A DNA stretch of 64,000 nt from Peribacillus kribbensis DSM 17871 (GTDB lineage: Bacteria; Bacillota; Bacilli; Bacillales; DSM-1321): the NCBI RefSeq assembly GCF_000430765.1, contig NZ_KE387243.1, positions 9,225 through 73,224 on the forward strand, in the 5' to 3' direction. Position 1 is the first letter of the stretch. The number at the start of each line of letters is the position of its first letter. Shown piece by piece: positions 8,524 through 17,034 of the stretch. The position numbers and the translations under genes are program-made. The notes under the pieces were generated by a model that worked only from the letters and a program-made list of their open reading frames with translations, was not told the origin of the DNA and did not search any database.

Positions 8524-8694
8524 GTTTCCCTACTTAAATATTTCCCTACTACCAAAATATCTTCGTAAACTTTATATTGTGTCGTTGACATCATTTTTTA
8601 GGATTAATGTACCAATTTTTTAAGTATACCTTTCAATCGGTCAATCTTGGGTAATTTTCCGGCAACTCTAGGTCTGCGTTACAAAAAAAGCGAC

Positions 8695-9078
8695 CTATTT
8701 AGGTCGCCCATATGGTGAGAAGAAGACGGACCAGCTGTCCTCAAGGGCTTCTTCTTGATCAAAGCCAAATACTTGAATTATTCTGGTGCATAGCATCTTT
8801 GCAATAGAATCATTATCTTTGTCTTCTTCATTATCTTTTCCTTCAAGTTTTTCAGCCTCTGCTCTGATCTTTACTAATAAATCGTAATCTGAAAAATCTG
8901 AGAGATTTATACCATTATGCTCTTCCTCAACCTGAATTCCTGTCTCGTTAGCTACGGATTTAACAAAGTCTTTCAAATTTGTAATTGTTTCGATTGCTTT
9001 TTCATTGGTTGTTCTTGCTTGTAACTCATTTGACAACAATAAAATTTTAGAGATAGCTTCATGAGACAAGATGTACAC
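8695..9078 (-). CDS. Hypothetical acidic protein, 127 aa
   Basis: Not recognised. The sequence is soluble and largely helical, with the N-terminal half resembling a helical bundle (SHEAISKILLLSNELQARTT). A very acidic Glu/Asp/Lys stretch follows around residues 80-95 (KLEGKDNEEDKDNDS), and the end FFSPYGRPK is aromatic. There is no signal peptide or membrane helix. It ends about 170 bp from the convergent ECF gene terminator. An AGGGGTGT leader precedes the ATG. No functional call is possible. Confidence 0.6.
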   Translation of the reverse strand: MYILSHEAISKILLLSNELQARTTNEKAIETITNLKDFVKSVANETGIQVEEEHNGINLSDFSDYDLLVKIRAEAEKLEGKDNEEDKDNDSIAKMLCTRIIQVFGFDQEEALEDSWSVFFSPYGRPK

Positions 9079-9534
9079 CCCTTTGAATTTATTTCCTACT
9101 AATAATTCACCTTTTATATGGATGGCAAACGCATACTTTTCGACAGCATCCTACAGAAATGGTAACCTGGTAACCTTCCTACGTTCTTCTTTCTATGTAT
9201 TCGTTATCTTAAGGAGGCCCGACACAATAAATTGTATGCATCTATAAATCGTTGGGATAAAGTCAAAAAAAACGAGGGCAAAAGAATAGTGGCCCACTAC
9301 TTGTAACTCCAGCTTTGTCATACTTAAAATTACACATCCACAGACAGGGTTACAATCCAGACATTTTGACCCGCATGATAAATATCTTGCTGACAGACTT
9401 TAACGTCTATTCCTCTTTACAGCATAAAAGCGATAAAACCTTTAGCCCTGGTTTATGCTGGAAAACGGGTGGGTAATTGTAGGTTAACTCAAATGAAAAT
9501 CGGAGTAAAAATACTATAGGTCGGGGGAGCAGGC
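9079..9534. other. 456-bp gap, one hairpin and no gene seen
   Basis: No open frame with a ribosome site is visible on either strand. A 9-bp inverted repeat CAGCATAAA (9421-9429) / TTTATGCTG (9453-9461) encloses a smaller AAACC/GGTTT pair and ends about 75 bp before the amylase start. It has no T-run. The amylase promoter should lie in this gap. Confidence 0.4.
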
Positions 9535-10989
9535 ATGGTAAGAAATCATACTATAATGCAGTTTTTTGAATGGCATGTGAAAGCGGATGGCTCCCATTGG
9601 ACTTTTTTGAAACAGAATGCTGCCCAGCTAAAGGCAATCGGAATCAGTTCAATCTGGATTCCTCCCGTGACTAAAGGGTTATCATCAGAAGATAATGGCT
9701 ATGGCATCTACGACGGCTATGATTTAGGAGAATTTGACCAAAAGGGAACCGTACGGACGAAATATGGCACGAAGGAAGAACTGCTTGACGCGATTTCCGC
9801 ATGCCAGGAGCTTGGACTTTGTATTTTTGCCGATGTAGTTATGAATCATAAAGCAGGAGCCGACGAAACAGAGACTTTTCAGGTAATAGAAGTGGATCCG
9901 TTAAACCGGAATGAAGAAGTTTCAGAGCCTTTTGAAATTGACGGATGGACTAAATTTACCTTCCCGGGCCGGAAAGAAAAATACTCTTCGTTTAAGTGGA
10001 GTTTTGAACATTTTAACGGGACCGATTATGATGCCAGAACGGACAGGACGGGTGTCTTTCGTATCCTCGGGGAAAATAAACGCTGGAACGAAAATGTGGA
10101 TGATGAATTCGGGAATTACGATTACCTAATGTTTGCAAATATCGATTACAATCACCCGGTTGTGATCGATGAAATGTTTTCCTGGGGAAAATGGCTGAGC
10201 GACACGCTGAATTGTGATGGATTTCGATTAGATGCGATTAAGCATATAAATCATGAATTTATCAGTACGTTTGCAGGGGAAGTGCGTAAACACAGAGGCG
10301 ATGATTTTTATATGGTAGGGGAGTTCTGGAATCCGGAGTTAGAATCCTGCCGGAAATTTTTAAATGAAGTGGATTATCAGATTGATTTATTTGATGTCCC
10401 GCTTCATTACAAATTTCATGAAGCTTCTAAAGCAGGGCGTAATTTTGATCTTACCACCATTCTGGAGTATACACTGGTCCAGTCTCATCCAATGAACGCG
10501 GTAACTTTTGTCGATAATCATGATACACAGCCAAATGAGGCGCTTGAGTCGTGGGTAGATGACTGGTTTAAGCCGAGCGCCTATTCCCTAATACTGCTGC
10601 GCAAGGACGGATATCCTGTTGTCTTTTACGGAGATTATTACGGAATAGGGGGAGATGAGCCCATTCCGGGTAAAAGGGAAGACCTTGAACGCCTTCTTTA
10701 TGCGAGAACTCACAAAGCCTACGGCGAGCAGGAGGACTACTTTGACCACCCAAACACCATTGGCTGGGTTCGGCGGGGTGTAGACGATATAGAAGGTTCA
10801 GGGTGCGCGGTAGTGATATCGAATGGAGACGAAGGCAAAAAGCGGATGTATGTGGGCCAGCACCGGGTTAAAGAAGTCTGGACCGACTTAACTCTCACAC
10901 GAGAAGATCGAATCACGATTGAAGAAGACGGATTCGCCGTCTTTCCAGTGAATGGGGGGAGTGTTTCGGTCTGGGCACTTGCTGATTAA
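9535..10989 (+). CDS. Cytoplasmic alpha-amylase (GH13)
   Basis: 484 residues, no signal peptide, beginning directly with TIMQFFEWH as in the intracellular/maltohexaose-forming GH13_5 group. The conserved regions are present: region I DVVMNH at 100-105, and region II GFRLDAIKH with the nucleophile Asp233. Region III VGEFW has the acid/base Glu263, and region IV FVDNHD has the transition-state Asp330. It hydrolyses internal alpha-1,4 bonds of glycogen or imported maltodextrins in the cytoplasm. A GGGGGAGCAGGC leader precedes the ATG. It is monocistronic. The start is secure because family members begin at this point. Confidence 0.95.
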   Translation: MVRNHTIMQFFEWHVKADGSHWTFLKQNAAQLKAIGISSIWIPPVTKGLSSEDNGYGIYDGYDLGEFDQKGTVRTKYGTKEELLDAISACQELGLCIFADVVMNHKAGADETETFQVIEVDPLNRNEEVSEPFEIDGWTKFTFPGRKEKYSSFKWSFEHFNGTDYDARTDRTGVFRILGENKRWNENVDDEFGNYDYLMFANIDYNHPVVIDEMFSWGKWLSDTLNCDGFRLDAIKHINHEFISTFAGEVRKHRGDDFYMVGEFWNPELESCRKFLNEVDYQIDLFDVPLHYKFHEASKAGRNFDLTTILEYTLVQSHPMNAVTFVDNHDTQPNEALESWVDDWFKPSAYSLILLRKDGYPVVFYGDYYGIGGDEPIPGKREDLERLLYARTHKAYGEQEDYFDHPNTIGWVRRGVDDIEGSGCAVVISNGDEGKKRMYVGQHRVKEVWTDLTLTREDRITIEEDGFAVFPVNGGSVSVWALAD

Positions 10990-11067
10990 AATGAGTGGGC
11001 TTGGTAACGCTTCGCTTTGAACTTCCAAGGATAAACCAGTCTTAGCTTTGTAGTTCAAGCTCCTCAA

Positions 11068-11586
11068 TTAATTCGCTTTAAAGTTGTAAATGGGTTTCAT
11101 AATATGCTGAATTCCAACAGAGCCGGTAATATTAAATACAATTTCTTCTAACGGCTTATAAACCATTGGAGCTTCATCATTCACTGATGTGGTCTATACA
11201 CTAGCCATGGTAGCATGGAATTCTTGAGGCCTACTTTTTCCTTTGCTATGGAGCGGCTCATGATTCTTCCTGCCCCATGGGGCCCTGAGAAGTTCTAATT
11301 TTGATTGCCTTTACCCATGGCTATGATAGAATCATCACGCATATTGATGGGAATAAAAGCCCTCTCATCCTTCTGAGCTGAAATCGCTACTTTACGAAGA
11401 ATCCTATTTTCCAGCGCTTGCTCCCTACAAGTATGCCAAATCCTTGTTTATCTATGGCTTCTAGATATTAAGAAGAGCTTCTTGTATTTCTTTCAGCCCA
11501 AAACCATTAGGTATCAAAGTTCACTTCTGTTTTTGTTTTTCGATAATTGCCACTTCCATGCCGCAGCCAATATCCACACTAACCAA
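11068..11586 (-). pseudogene. rtcB: rtcB remnant (RNA-splicing ligase family)
   Basis: The minus strand spells disconnected but ordered pieces of RtcB. SVDIGCGMEVAI is the N-terminal metal motif (about 11540-11585). IPINMRDDSIIAMGKGNQ and GPHGAGRIMSRSIAKEK follow (about 11250-11370). The usual C-terminus APMVYKPLEEIVFNI to MKPIYNFKAN ends at TAA 11068-11070. Several stops and frame changes interrupt them, and about 250 residues between the first and second piece are missing. RtcB joins RNA 2',3'-cyclic phosphate to 5'-OH ends. No intact copy is in the window. The gene is clearly dead here. Confidence 0.85.
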
Positions 11587-11790
11587 ATAAAAAAGGAATT
11601 ATTAAACCGATCCAGACAACAAAGAAGATTTAAATATGGTACGCTGGGTAAAGAAGCTTAATAAGCGACGGAAAGCTGTAAAGTAAAACTGGTTCAACAT
11701 GAGACGACGGACATTATGAAAATCCACTGTTGTTGTCACTTCTTTCGGAGGATAAAGTTATCTTGTCTAACGATCAAGGAGGAGATAGTA

Positions 11791-12102
11791 GTGAAGGAAG
11801 CTACGGCAAAGGTAATTGACACTTTCCCTGTATTATCTGATCATGGTGTAAATCTTAACCAATGGGGAGCTATAGGTCTAGGTAAGACAGAAGCTGTCTT
11901 CCTACAGTTAGCCATGTTTTTTGAGGACCCTGAGGAACATCCTTTTGATTTGGGTAGTATCGTACATCATTTAGATGAGGAATGGATTCCATTAGCCTTA
12001 GAAGTAATTTATTTATATTTTTTAAAGGACACTTGCTTATTATCTGGAAATAGCGAAGTCTTACTAAACAGATTAGAACAAGTAAACAGTGAATCGTGTT
12101 AA
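11791..12102 (+). CDS. Hypothetical protein, 103 aa
   Basis: Not recognised. I start it at GTG 11791 because AAGGAGG (11776-11782) lies 8 nt upstream; the open frame extends to 11716, but that part is Cys-rich and unlike a protein start. The sequence is acidic and hydrophobic by turns (NLNQWGAIGLGKTEAVFLQLAMFFEDPEEHPFDLG), helical, without an obvious signal peptide. A 9-bp inverted repeat follows at 12151-12179 and may end transcription. It is flanked by the rtcB ruin and a long empty stretch. Confidence 0.6.
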   Translation: MKEATAKVIDTFPVLSDHGVNLNQWGAIGLGKTEAVFLQLAMFFEDPEEHPFDLGSIVHHLDEEWIPLALEVIYLYFLKDTCLLSGNSEVLLNRLEQVNSESC

Positions 12103-12642
12103 ATTTCGCCGGTGTTAGTAGGTGTATTGTTTCATACTTTTGGACGGGGAGAGAGGAATGTAAGTAAATAATTCCTCTCGCTGCTTCCGGTAGGATTGCG
12201 CTGTTTCATTTTATTTCTCTATAGCGAAGATGAGAACTCTTTTCGGCTATATAATGTGCCATTTAAAGTATAACTTGGAATGCCCAGTTTCCTATTATGT
12301 TTTTCAAATAACCATTGCTTATTTACCCAAGTAGTTTGATGAATGTAAATAGCCAGCCTTTTAAGCTCTTTTCAAAAGAGCCTTTTTGTTATCTCTTTGC
12401 CCTTGGGAGGATAGAGCTGAAACAAGTTTTTAATATCATTTTAAAAGGGCTTTATCTATTTTTATTTCATACTAGTTTAAAGGAGAATGTTTGCTTTTGG
12501 GATTGATAATAACTAAAACATCAAAAATAAAATGAGAATTTACACTAAAATCCGAAATATAATTATGCATTTATGATAAATATATGTTTTTTATGTTGTT
12601 AAAAGTGCAAATACCCTATATACTAATAAAAAAATTACTTTT
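12103..12642. other. 540-bp gap with two hairpins, no gene
   Basis: GAGAGGAAT (12151-12159) pairs with ATTCCTCTC (12171-12179). GCTCTTTT (12365-12372) pairs with AAAAGAGC (12374-12381) and is followed by CTTTTTG, a good terminator. An open frame of 63 codons at 12315-12506 has no ribosome site and reads through the second hairpin, so I do not call it. Confidence 0.5.
12363..12388 (+). terminator. Terminator-like hairpin
   Basis: GCTCTTTT-C-AAAAGAGC followed by CTTTTTG. The gene it serves is unclear, possibly the 103-aa gene 260 bp upstream or a lost gene. Confidence 0.55.
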
Positions 12643-12711
12643 CTATATGTAACTGGCGCACATGGAGAACCATGAGGGAGCATATAGAGTTAAACGCCGT
12701 ACGCCTGGGCA
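12643..12711 (+). ncRNA. ZTP-type (pfl motif) riboswitch aptamer
   Basis: The leader shows the pfl consensus pieces in order. CTATATG (12643-12649) pairs with CATATAG. It is followed by TAACTGGCG, a CATGG/CCATG hairpin (about 12661-12674) and AGGGAGCATATAG. After a short linker comes CGCCGTACGCCTGGGC (12695-12710), the conserved 3' block. ZTP/ZMP aptamers sense 10-formyl-tetrahydrofolate shortage and usually control purine and one-carbon genes. Here it precedes an amino-acid permease. A terminator overlaps its 3' end, so ligand binding would favour read-through. The call rests on remembered consensus, not a covariance search. Confidence 0.75.
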
Positions 12712-12742
12712 AACACTTGATCAATGAATCGAGTGTTTTTTT
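12712..12742 (+). terminator. Riboswitch expression-platform terminator
   Basis: AACACTTGAT (12712-12721) pairs with ATCGAGTGTT (12728-12737), one G-T wobble, followed by TTTTTATTTT. It directly abuts the aptamer's last conserved block and ends about 30 bp before the permease start. Confidence 0.85.
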
Positions 12743-12770
12743 ATTTTCCTAGGGAGAGGTGCAGATAGGG

Positions 12771-14357
12771 ATGAGTAATTTGCAAAGAAAAATGGGGACA
12801 TTTGCTTTAACCATGACTGGTATTGGTTCGATTATCGGGTCAGGTTGGTTGTTCGGAGCATGGAAAGCTGCCCAGATTGCTGGACCAGCGGCTATTTTTT
12901 CTTGGATTATTGGAATGATTGTTATTTTATTTATTGCACTTTCTTATGCAGAGCTTGGCGCTATGCTTCCGGAAGCCGGTGGGATGGTTAAGTATCCTCA
13001 ATATTCACATGGTTCTTTTATTGGATTTCTAGCTGCATGGGCGAACTGGATTTCAATCACTTCGACGATTACGGTGGAAGCCATTGCCTCGGTCCAATAT
13101 ATGAGTACGTGGCCTTGGAAGTGGGCTGAGTGGACGCATTCTCTCGTTCATCAAAATATCTTAACGACCAAAGGAGTACTCGTCGCTGCTTTGCTGCTAT
13201 TGGTCTATTTCTTCGTTAACTATTGGACTGTCAATCTTTTTGCTAAGGCAAATTCATTTATAACCGTTTTGAAATTAATTGTTCCAGGTGTAGTGGTGGG
13301 AGCGTTATTTTTTGCTGGATTCCATGGGGAAAACTTTACAGGTTCTCGAGGAATGGCACCATATGGCGGGGCCGGCGTGTTAACAGCAGTTGCGACTTCT
13401 GGGATCGTGTTTGCTTTTAACGGATTTCAAAGTCCCATTAACATGGCAGGGGAAGCGAAATCACCGAATAAGTCGATTCCGATTGCTGTGATTGGGTCGA
13501 TTTTAATCGCTGGTTTTGTGTATATTCTTTTACAAGTAGTATTTATCGGTTCAGTTGATCCATCTATGATTGTGAACGGATGGAGTCACCTGAATTTTAA
13601 TTCGCCTTTTGCTGATTTGGCATTAGTTCTTGGTCTTAACTGGTTATCAATTGTATTATATGCTGATGCATTTATATCACCGTCAGGGACAGGGTCAACA
13701 TATACTGCTACAACATCGCGGATGATTTATGGTATGCAAAAAAATGGATACCTGCCGAAAATCTTTGGTACTTTGCATCCACTATATGGTGTTCCGCGTC
13801 CAGCTATGTTATTGAACTTAGGTGTTTGTTATATCTTTTTATTTTTATTCCGCGGGTGGGGTGTACTAGCTGAAATCATTTCAGTGGCTACTCTTATTTC
13901 ATACATTATGGGTCCCGTTGCATTGATCACATTAAGACGTACAGCTGCTCATTTTAACCGGCCATTTCGCTTAAAAGGTGCTTCCGTTATTGCACCTTTG
14001 GGATTTGTTTTTGCATCACTTACTTTATATTGGGCGCGCTGGCCGCTAACCGGAGAAGTCGTGTTCATCATGGCCATTGGGCTTCCGATCTACTTATATT
14101 ACCAGGCAAAAAATAAATGGATTGGATTCAAAAAACAATTTTTTTCAGGTGTTTGGATGCTTCTTTACTTAGGCTGTATGATTCTGATCTCGTATATTGG
14201 AAGTGAGAAATTCGGCGGAAAAAATATTCTTCCATTTGGCTGGGATATGCTGGTCATCGCCTGTCTTGCACTTTGCTTCTATTCTTGGGGAGTGAAAAGC
14301 GGGATTAAAACAGAATTTATGGATAAGGCGGAAGAAATCAATAAAGAAGTAGCGTAA
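12771..14357 (+). CDS. APC-family amino-acid permease
   Basis: 528 residues with about twelve membrane helices. The first helix carries the APC signature TGIGSIIGSGWLFG (about residues 15-28), followed by FIALSYAELGAMLPEAGG, typical of amino acid-polyamine-organocation symporters. I use ATG 12771 because AGGGAGAGG sits 11 nt upstream; the frame also opens at GTG 12759 inside that site. The substrate is unknown. The upstream ZTP-type riboswitch implies expression when folate one-carbon units or purines run short, so glycine, serine or another purine precursor is an attractive substrate (inference). A terminator follows at 14363. Confidence 0.88.
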   Translation: MSNLQRKMGTFALTMTGIGSIIGSGWLFGAWKAAQIAGPAAIFSWIIGMIVILFIALSYAELGAMLPEAGGMVKYPQYSHGSFIGFLAAWANWISITSTITVEAIASVQYMSTWPWKWAEWTHSLVHQNILTTKGVLVAALLLLVYFFVNYWTVNLFAKANSFITVLKLIVPGVVVGALFFAGFHGENFTGSRGMAPYGGAGVLTAVATSGIVFAFNGFQSPINMAGEAKSPNKSIPIAVIGSILIAGFVYILLQVVFIGSVDPSMIVNGWSHLNFNSPFADLALVLGLNWLSIVLYADAFISPSGTGSTYTATTSRMIYGMQKNGYLPKIFGTLHPLYGVPRPAMLLNLGVCYIFLFLFRGWGVLAEIISVATLISYIMGPVALITLRRTAAHFNRPFRLKGASVIAPLGFVFASLTLYWARWPLTGEVVFIMAIGLPIYLYYQAKNKWIGFKKQFFSGVWMLLYLGCMILISYIGSEKFGGKNILPFGWDMLVIACLALCFYSWGVKSGIKTEFMDKAEEINKEVA

Positions 14358-14362
14358 CGAAG

Positions 14363-14393
14363 AAAACATGGTTGTTTATGACCATGTTTTTTT
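14363..14393 (+). terminator. Terminator of the permease gene
   Basis: AAAACATGGT pairs with ACCATGTTTT around TGTTTATG, followed by further T. It starts 6 bp after the permease stop. Confidence 0.85.
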
Positions 14394-14544
14394 GCTTTAT
14401 TGTTTCTGTGAAAAGTAAAATTCTCATTAGGAGGACTTTGCTTTTGAATTTGGTTATTTTGTTGTATGTGTACTGTTCATGAGTATCAAGTAAATGGCCC
14501 GGGACCTCAATTTCGTTAATCAGATAGACAGATCAGCTATCTTT

Positions 14545-14967
14545 TTATAACCTTTTTAGTAGGAACTTATCTAATTCACGTACTTTATCATATGACTTTA
14601 CTAGTTGTTCAGGAACCAATGTTCTCCCATATTCCCAGGCATTTATTTCAATTTCAGATTGTAGATTTACTTTTTCTTCTTCGCCTCCATACGCTAAAAT
14701 TCTTAAATTAGACTTGTTTTTCTTAAAATACAAATAATAACCAATCTCATGGTAGAGAATAATTTTAACCATATTTTCTTCTGTTTCTTTAATTCTAATT
14801 TTTCCTTTATAACCATTTACTTCAAGATAATTAAATTTGATTGTATTAGTTGAAACGTTATAACTCATGGGGGCCGTTAGGCTATTGTTAAATTCATAAT
14901 TAATATCTAATTTGTGCTCAAGTAATGTATCTTTAATTATGTTCTCGATATTCCATATATTTATCAT
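14545..14967 (-). CDS. ImmA/IrrE-like protein with altered zinc motif
   Basis: 140 residues. The segment IILYHEIGYYLYF (about 69-81) looks like the active-site helix of ImmA/IrrE (M78) metallopeptidases, and EIEINAWEYGRTL (105-117) looks like the helix supplying the third ligand. The usual HExxH reads His73-Glu74-Ile-Gly-Tyr77, so the second zinc histidine is replaced by tyrosine. It may have lost peptidase activity or bind metal differently. No HTH antirepressor partner is adjacent, unlike typical ImmA-ImmR pairs. The frame is very AT-rich (Lys/Asn/Ile), suggesting an origin in a mobile element. Family assignment is tentative. Confidence 0.55.
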   Translation of the reverse strand: MINIWNIENIIKDTLLEHKLDINYEFNNSLTAPMSYNVSTNTIKFNYLEVNGYKGKIRIKETEENMVKIILYHEIGYYLYFKKNKSNLRILAYGGEEEKVNLQSEIEINAWEYGRTLVPEQLVKSYDKVRELDKFLLKRL

Positions 14968-15404
14968 TTTTTTTCACTACCCTTCAACTATTTAGACCCC
15001 ATATTAAAATGGGGTTACGACTACCTAAAGGTGAAGAACATGATACGTTTCCTCTGAAATGATGTAGTTCGAAATGGAACTTCAGCTTTAGGCGCATAAT
15101 TAACCTTATCAATATGATAATAAACTTATGATATGAAAGGAAAAAACGCAAGCAAGGCGACCAGGATAATGAGAATGGGAACAAAATTCTGAAAGAGTAT
15201 AGGTCTTGCTTGCTACATAATTTTCGGTGTTATAAAATAGGTAGTTCGTTAAGAAGTTCAAATATCTTCTATTTTCTCTTAAACGTCAATCTTTTCTGAT
15301 ATCGTTATTTATTATGATTTTAAGCAACGAAGCCATCAGTGTAATTAAACCTTCAAAGCTTGATTCTTAATGCTGGTTCTATCACCATCACGGGATTGCG
15401 GTAG

Positions 15405-15524
15405 CCGAATTACAGTCTTGAATACGCGGGCTACTCTCTAGGGGTGAAATATGTTGGAGGGAGTATTGGAGAAAAAGTTGGCAGAAGAAAGAGAATTATA
15501 TACAGCCTGATGCTTGGGTGGTAA
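15405..15524 (+). pseudogene. MFS transporter fragment
   Basis: A 39-codon stretch ending at TAA 15522 reads GGSIGEKVGRRKRIIYSLML, the conserved loop between helices 2 and 3 of major facilitator proteins (G-x-x-x-E/D-x-x-G-R-R). There is a stop just upstream and no start, and nothing MFS-like continues downstream. It is a short relic. The rest of 14968-15558 holds one small hairpin (CCCCAT/ATGGGG near 14997-15014) and no gene I can support. Confidence 0.55.
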
Positions 15525-15558
15525 AATCTTGTGAACGTAATCAATAATGCCTAGAAAA

Positions 15559-15603
15559 CGAAAAAGAAGTCTACCTCTTAATAGGGATTAGACTTCTTTT
15601 TCG
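15559..15603. terminator. Strong bidirectional terminator of the dlt operon
   Basis: A perfect 15-bp stem: CGAAAAAGAAGTCTA (15559-15573) with TAGACTTCTTTTTCG (15589-15603). It lies 3 bp after the dltD stop. Confidence 0.9.
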
Positions 15604-15605
15604 TA

Positions 15606-16784
15606 TTATTTTTGTTTTTCAAATTGTAGAATACCTTTGTCAACAGATACCCATCCTTTATACCCCAGATGGATCGTATCTTTAAAGAAATATTTATCGT
15701 ACTCATGACCGGATAAGTCTAAAATAGGAAATCCGTTCTTTTCAATTTGTTTTTTAACCTTCACATAATAATCCGTGCGTCCTTTGGTTGGAAAACCGGT
15801 ATAATCTGACCAGTAACCATTGACTGGAACGGAAACAAATAAAGGTTTTGCATGAGCTTCTTTTAGTACATCGAGGACCAGTTGCAGATCTTGATATTGT
15901 GTAGATTTTGCATAACTTGCTCCCTTTTTATATCCTTGAAGTTTTTCCAAATTAGGTTGTAACATGGCTTTATAATACAAATCATTCACATAGAACGGAT
16001 TGGTTGTTGTTTTTTTTGCAGCCATATGGCCGGCAGCGTCTTCAAGTTCAGCCCATGATTTATTATGTGTGAGGGCTGGTTTTGGATGAAGTTTTTTCAA
16101 ATGGACATCTAGTAAAGAAAGGATTAAATCTCTTCGTTCCAACAAATGTAAAAAACCATAAGCAAAGGGCTTGATGACCATGGCTTTGGTTTGGTGCCAT
16201 TTATCATGATATACATTCGCCTCCAAAAGAGAAGAAAGCATCCAATCACTTTTGACTACATTAAAGGCTAAAAGGCGCTTTGAACCTTCTGTCACTAATG
16301 GGTGATTCAATTTTGGGTTTAACGCAAATTGGTATCCTTGTAAAACAGAAAAGTTGGGTGCAAAGTGGGATTCATCCGAGCCTTTAGGCACAAACCATTG
16401 TGGTGATAAGACGAAAACTATCCTTTTGCCTTTTAACTGATCTGCATGAGCTGAAAAGTTTAAAAAGTGAATGAGTGCCTCAGTCCCCCCGGTTCCGACT
16501 AAAAACGGCGTGAAGCCCTGTGGATTCACATGAAAATAGTTTGACGGATGAAAAGGGTCTAATCGAGACAATTCAGAAGAACCATAAATAGGCAAATAGG
16601 CAGGATTTTCTAACATTTTTTGTTGAACTAAATAGCCTTGAAACATATTGTGGTCTAATCCTGCTGCATCTCGCTCCACCAACTTCTCATTAATCAAAGG
16701 CAGTAACCATTGGGCTGGAAAAAACAAAAGAATGGAAAATAAGATGACTGCCATAATTAAGGGTTTAAAGGAGGAGCGGACCAT
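15606..16784 (-). CDS. dltD: D-alanyl-lipoteichoic acid biosynthesis protein DltD
   Basis: 392 residues. One N-terminal membrane helix (LIMAVILFSILLFFPAQWLL, about 9-28) anchors an SGNH-like extracellular domain. YGSSELSRLDP at 67-77 carries the probable nucleophile Ser, and DTIHLGYKGW near the C-terminus carries the Asp/His pair. DltD performs the final step of D-Ala transfer to teichoic acids outside the cell. The ATG at 16784 overlaps the dltC stop by one base (TAATG), indicating translational coupling; upstream in-frame codons to 16829 belong to dltC in another frame. Last gene of dltXABCD. Confidence 0.95.
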   Translation of the reverse strand: MVRSSFKPLIMAVILFSILLFFPAQWLLPLINEKLVERDAAGLDHNMFQGYLVQQKMLENPAYLPIYGSSELSRLDPFHPSNYFHVNPQGFTPFLVGTGGTEALIHFLNFSAHADQLKGKRIVFVLSPQWFVPKGSDESHFAPNFSVLQGYQFALNPKLNHPLVTEGSKRLLAFNVVKSDWMLSSLLEANVYHDKWHQTKAMVIKPFAYGFLHLLERRDLILSLLDVHLKKLHPKPALTHNKSWAELEDAAGHMAAKKTTTNPFYVNDLYYKAMLQPNLEKLQGYKKGASYAKSTQYQDLQLVLDVLKEAHAKPLFVSVPVNGYWSDYTGFPTKGRTDYYVKVKKQIEKNGFPILDLSGHEYDKYFFKDTIHLGYKGWVSVDKGILQFEKQK

Positions 16785-17017
16785 TACCGATTCTCCAATT
16801 GACCAATAATTGCATTCGGAGTATTCCATTCTTCTCTGACAAAATCAGAAATCCCCACTGTGATCTCTAAACGATCTTCAATTTCAACAAGCAATGAAAC
16901 CGTTCCGAACGAATCCAATAGACCTTCATCAAATAAATCGATATTTAAATTTTCTCTTACAATATCCGAATCACAAATCTCTTCTAAAATATCCAACACT
17001 GTCTCTTTTACTGTCAT
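16784..17017 (-). CDS. dltC: D-alanyl carrier protein DltC
   Basis: 77 residues, an acyl-carrier fold. [20 protein letters not shown] (about 29-48) contains the phosphopantetheine attachment residue Ser36 in DSF. It receives D-Ala as a thioester from DltA and hands it to the DltB channel. I start it at the ATG at 17017, with TTAGGAGGAATTATC upstream; the frame is open further but overlaps dltB. Spacing to dltB is 17 bp, and the stop overlaps the dltD start. Confidence 0.95.
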   Translation of the reverse strand: MTVKETVLDILEEICDSDIVRENLNIDLFDEGLLDSFGTVSLLVEIEDRLEITVGISDFVREEWNTPNAIIGQLENR

Positions 17018-17034
17018 GATAATTCCTCCTAATA

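Noticed and set aside
12315-12506. 63-codon ORF upstream of the riboswitch
   Set aside because: No ribosome site, and it reads through a terminator hairpin.
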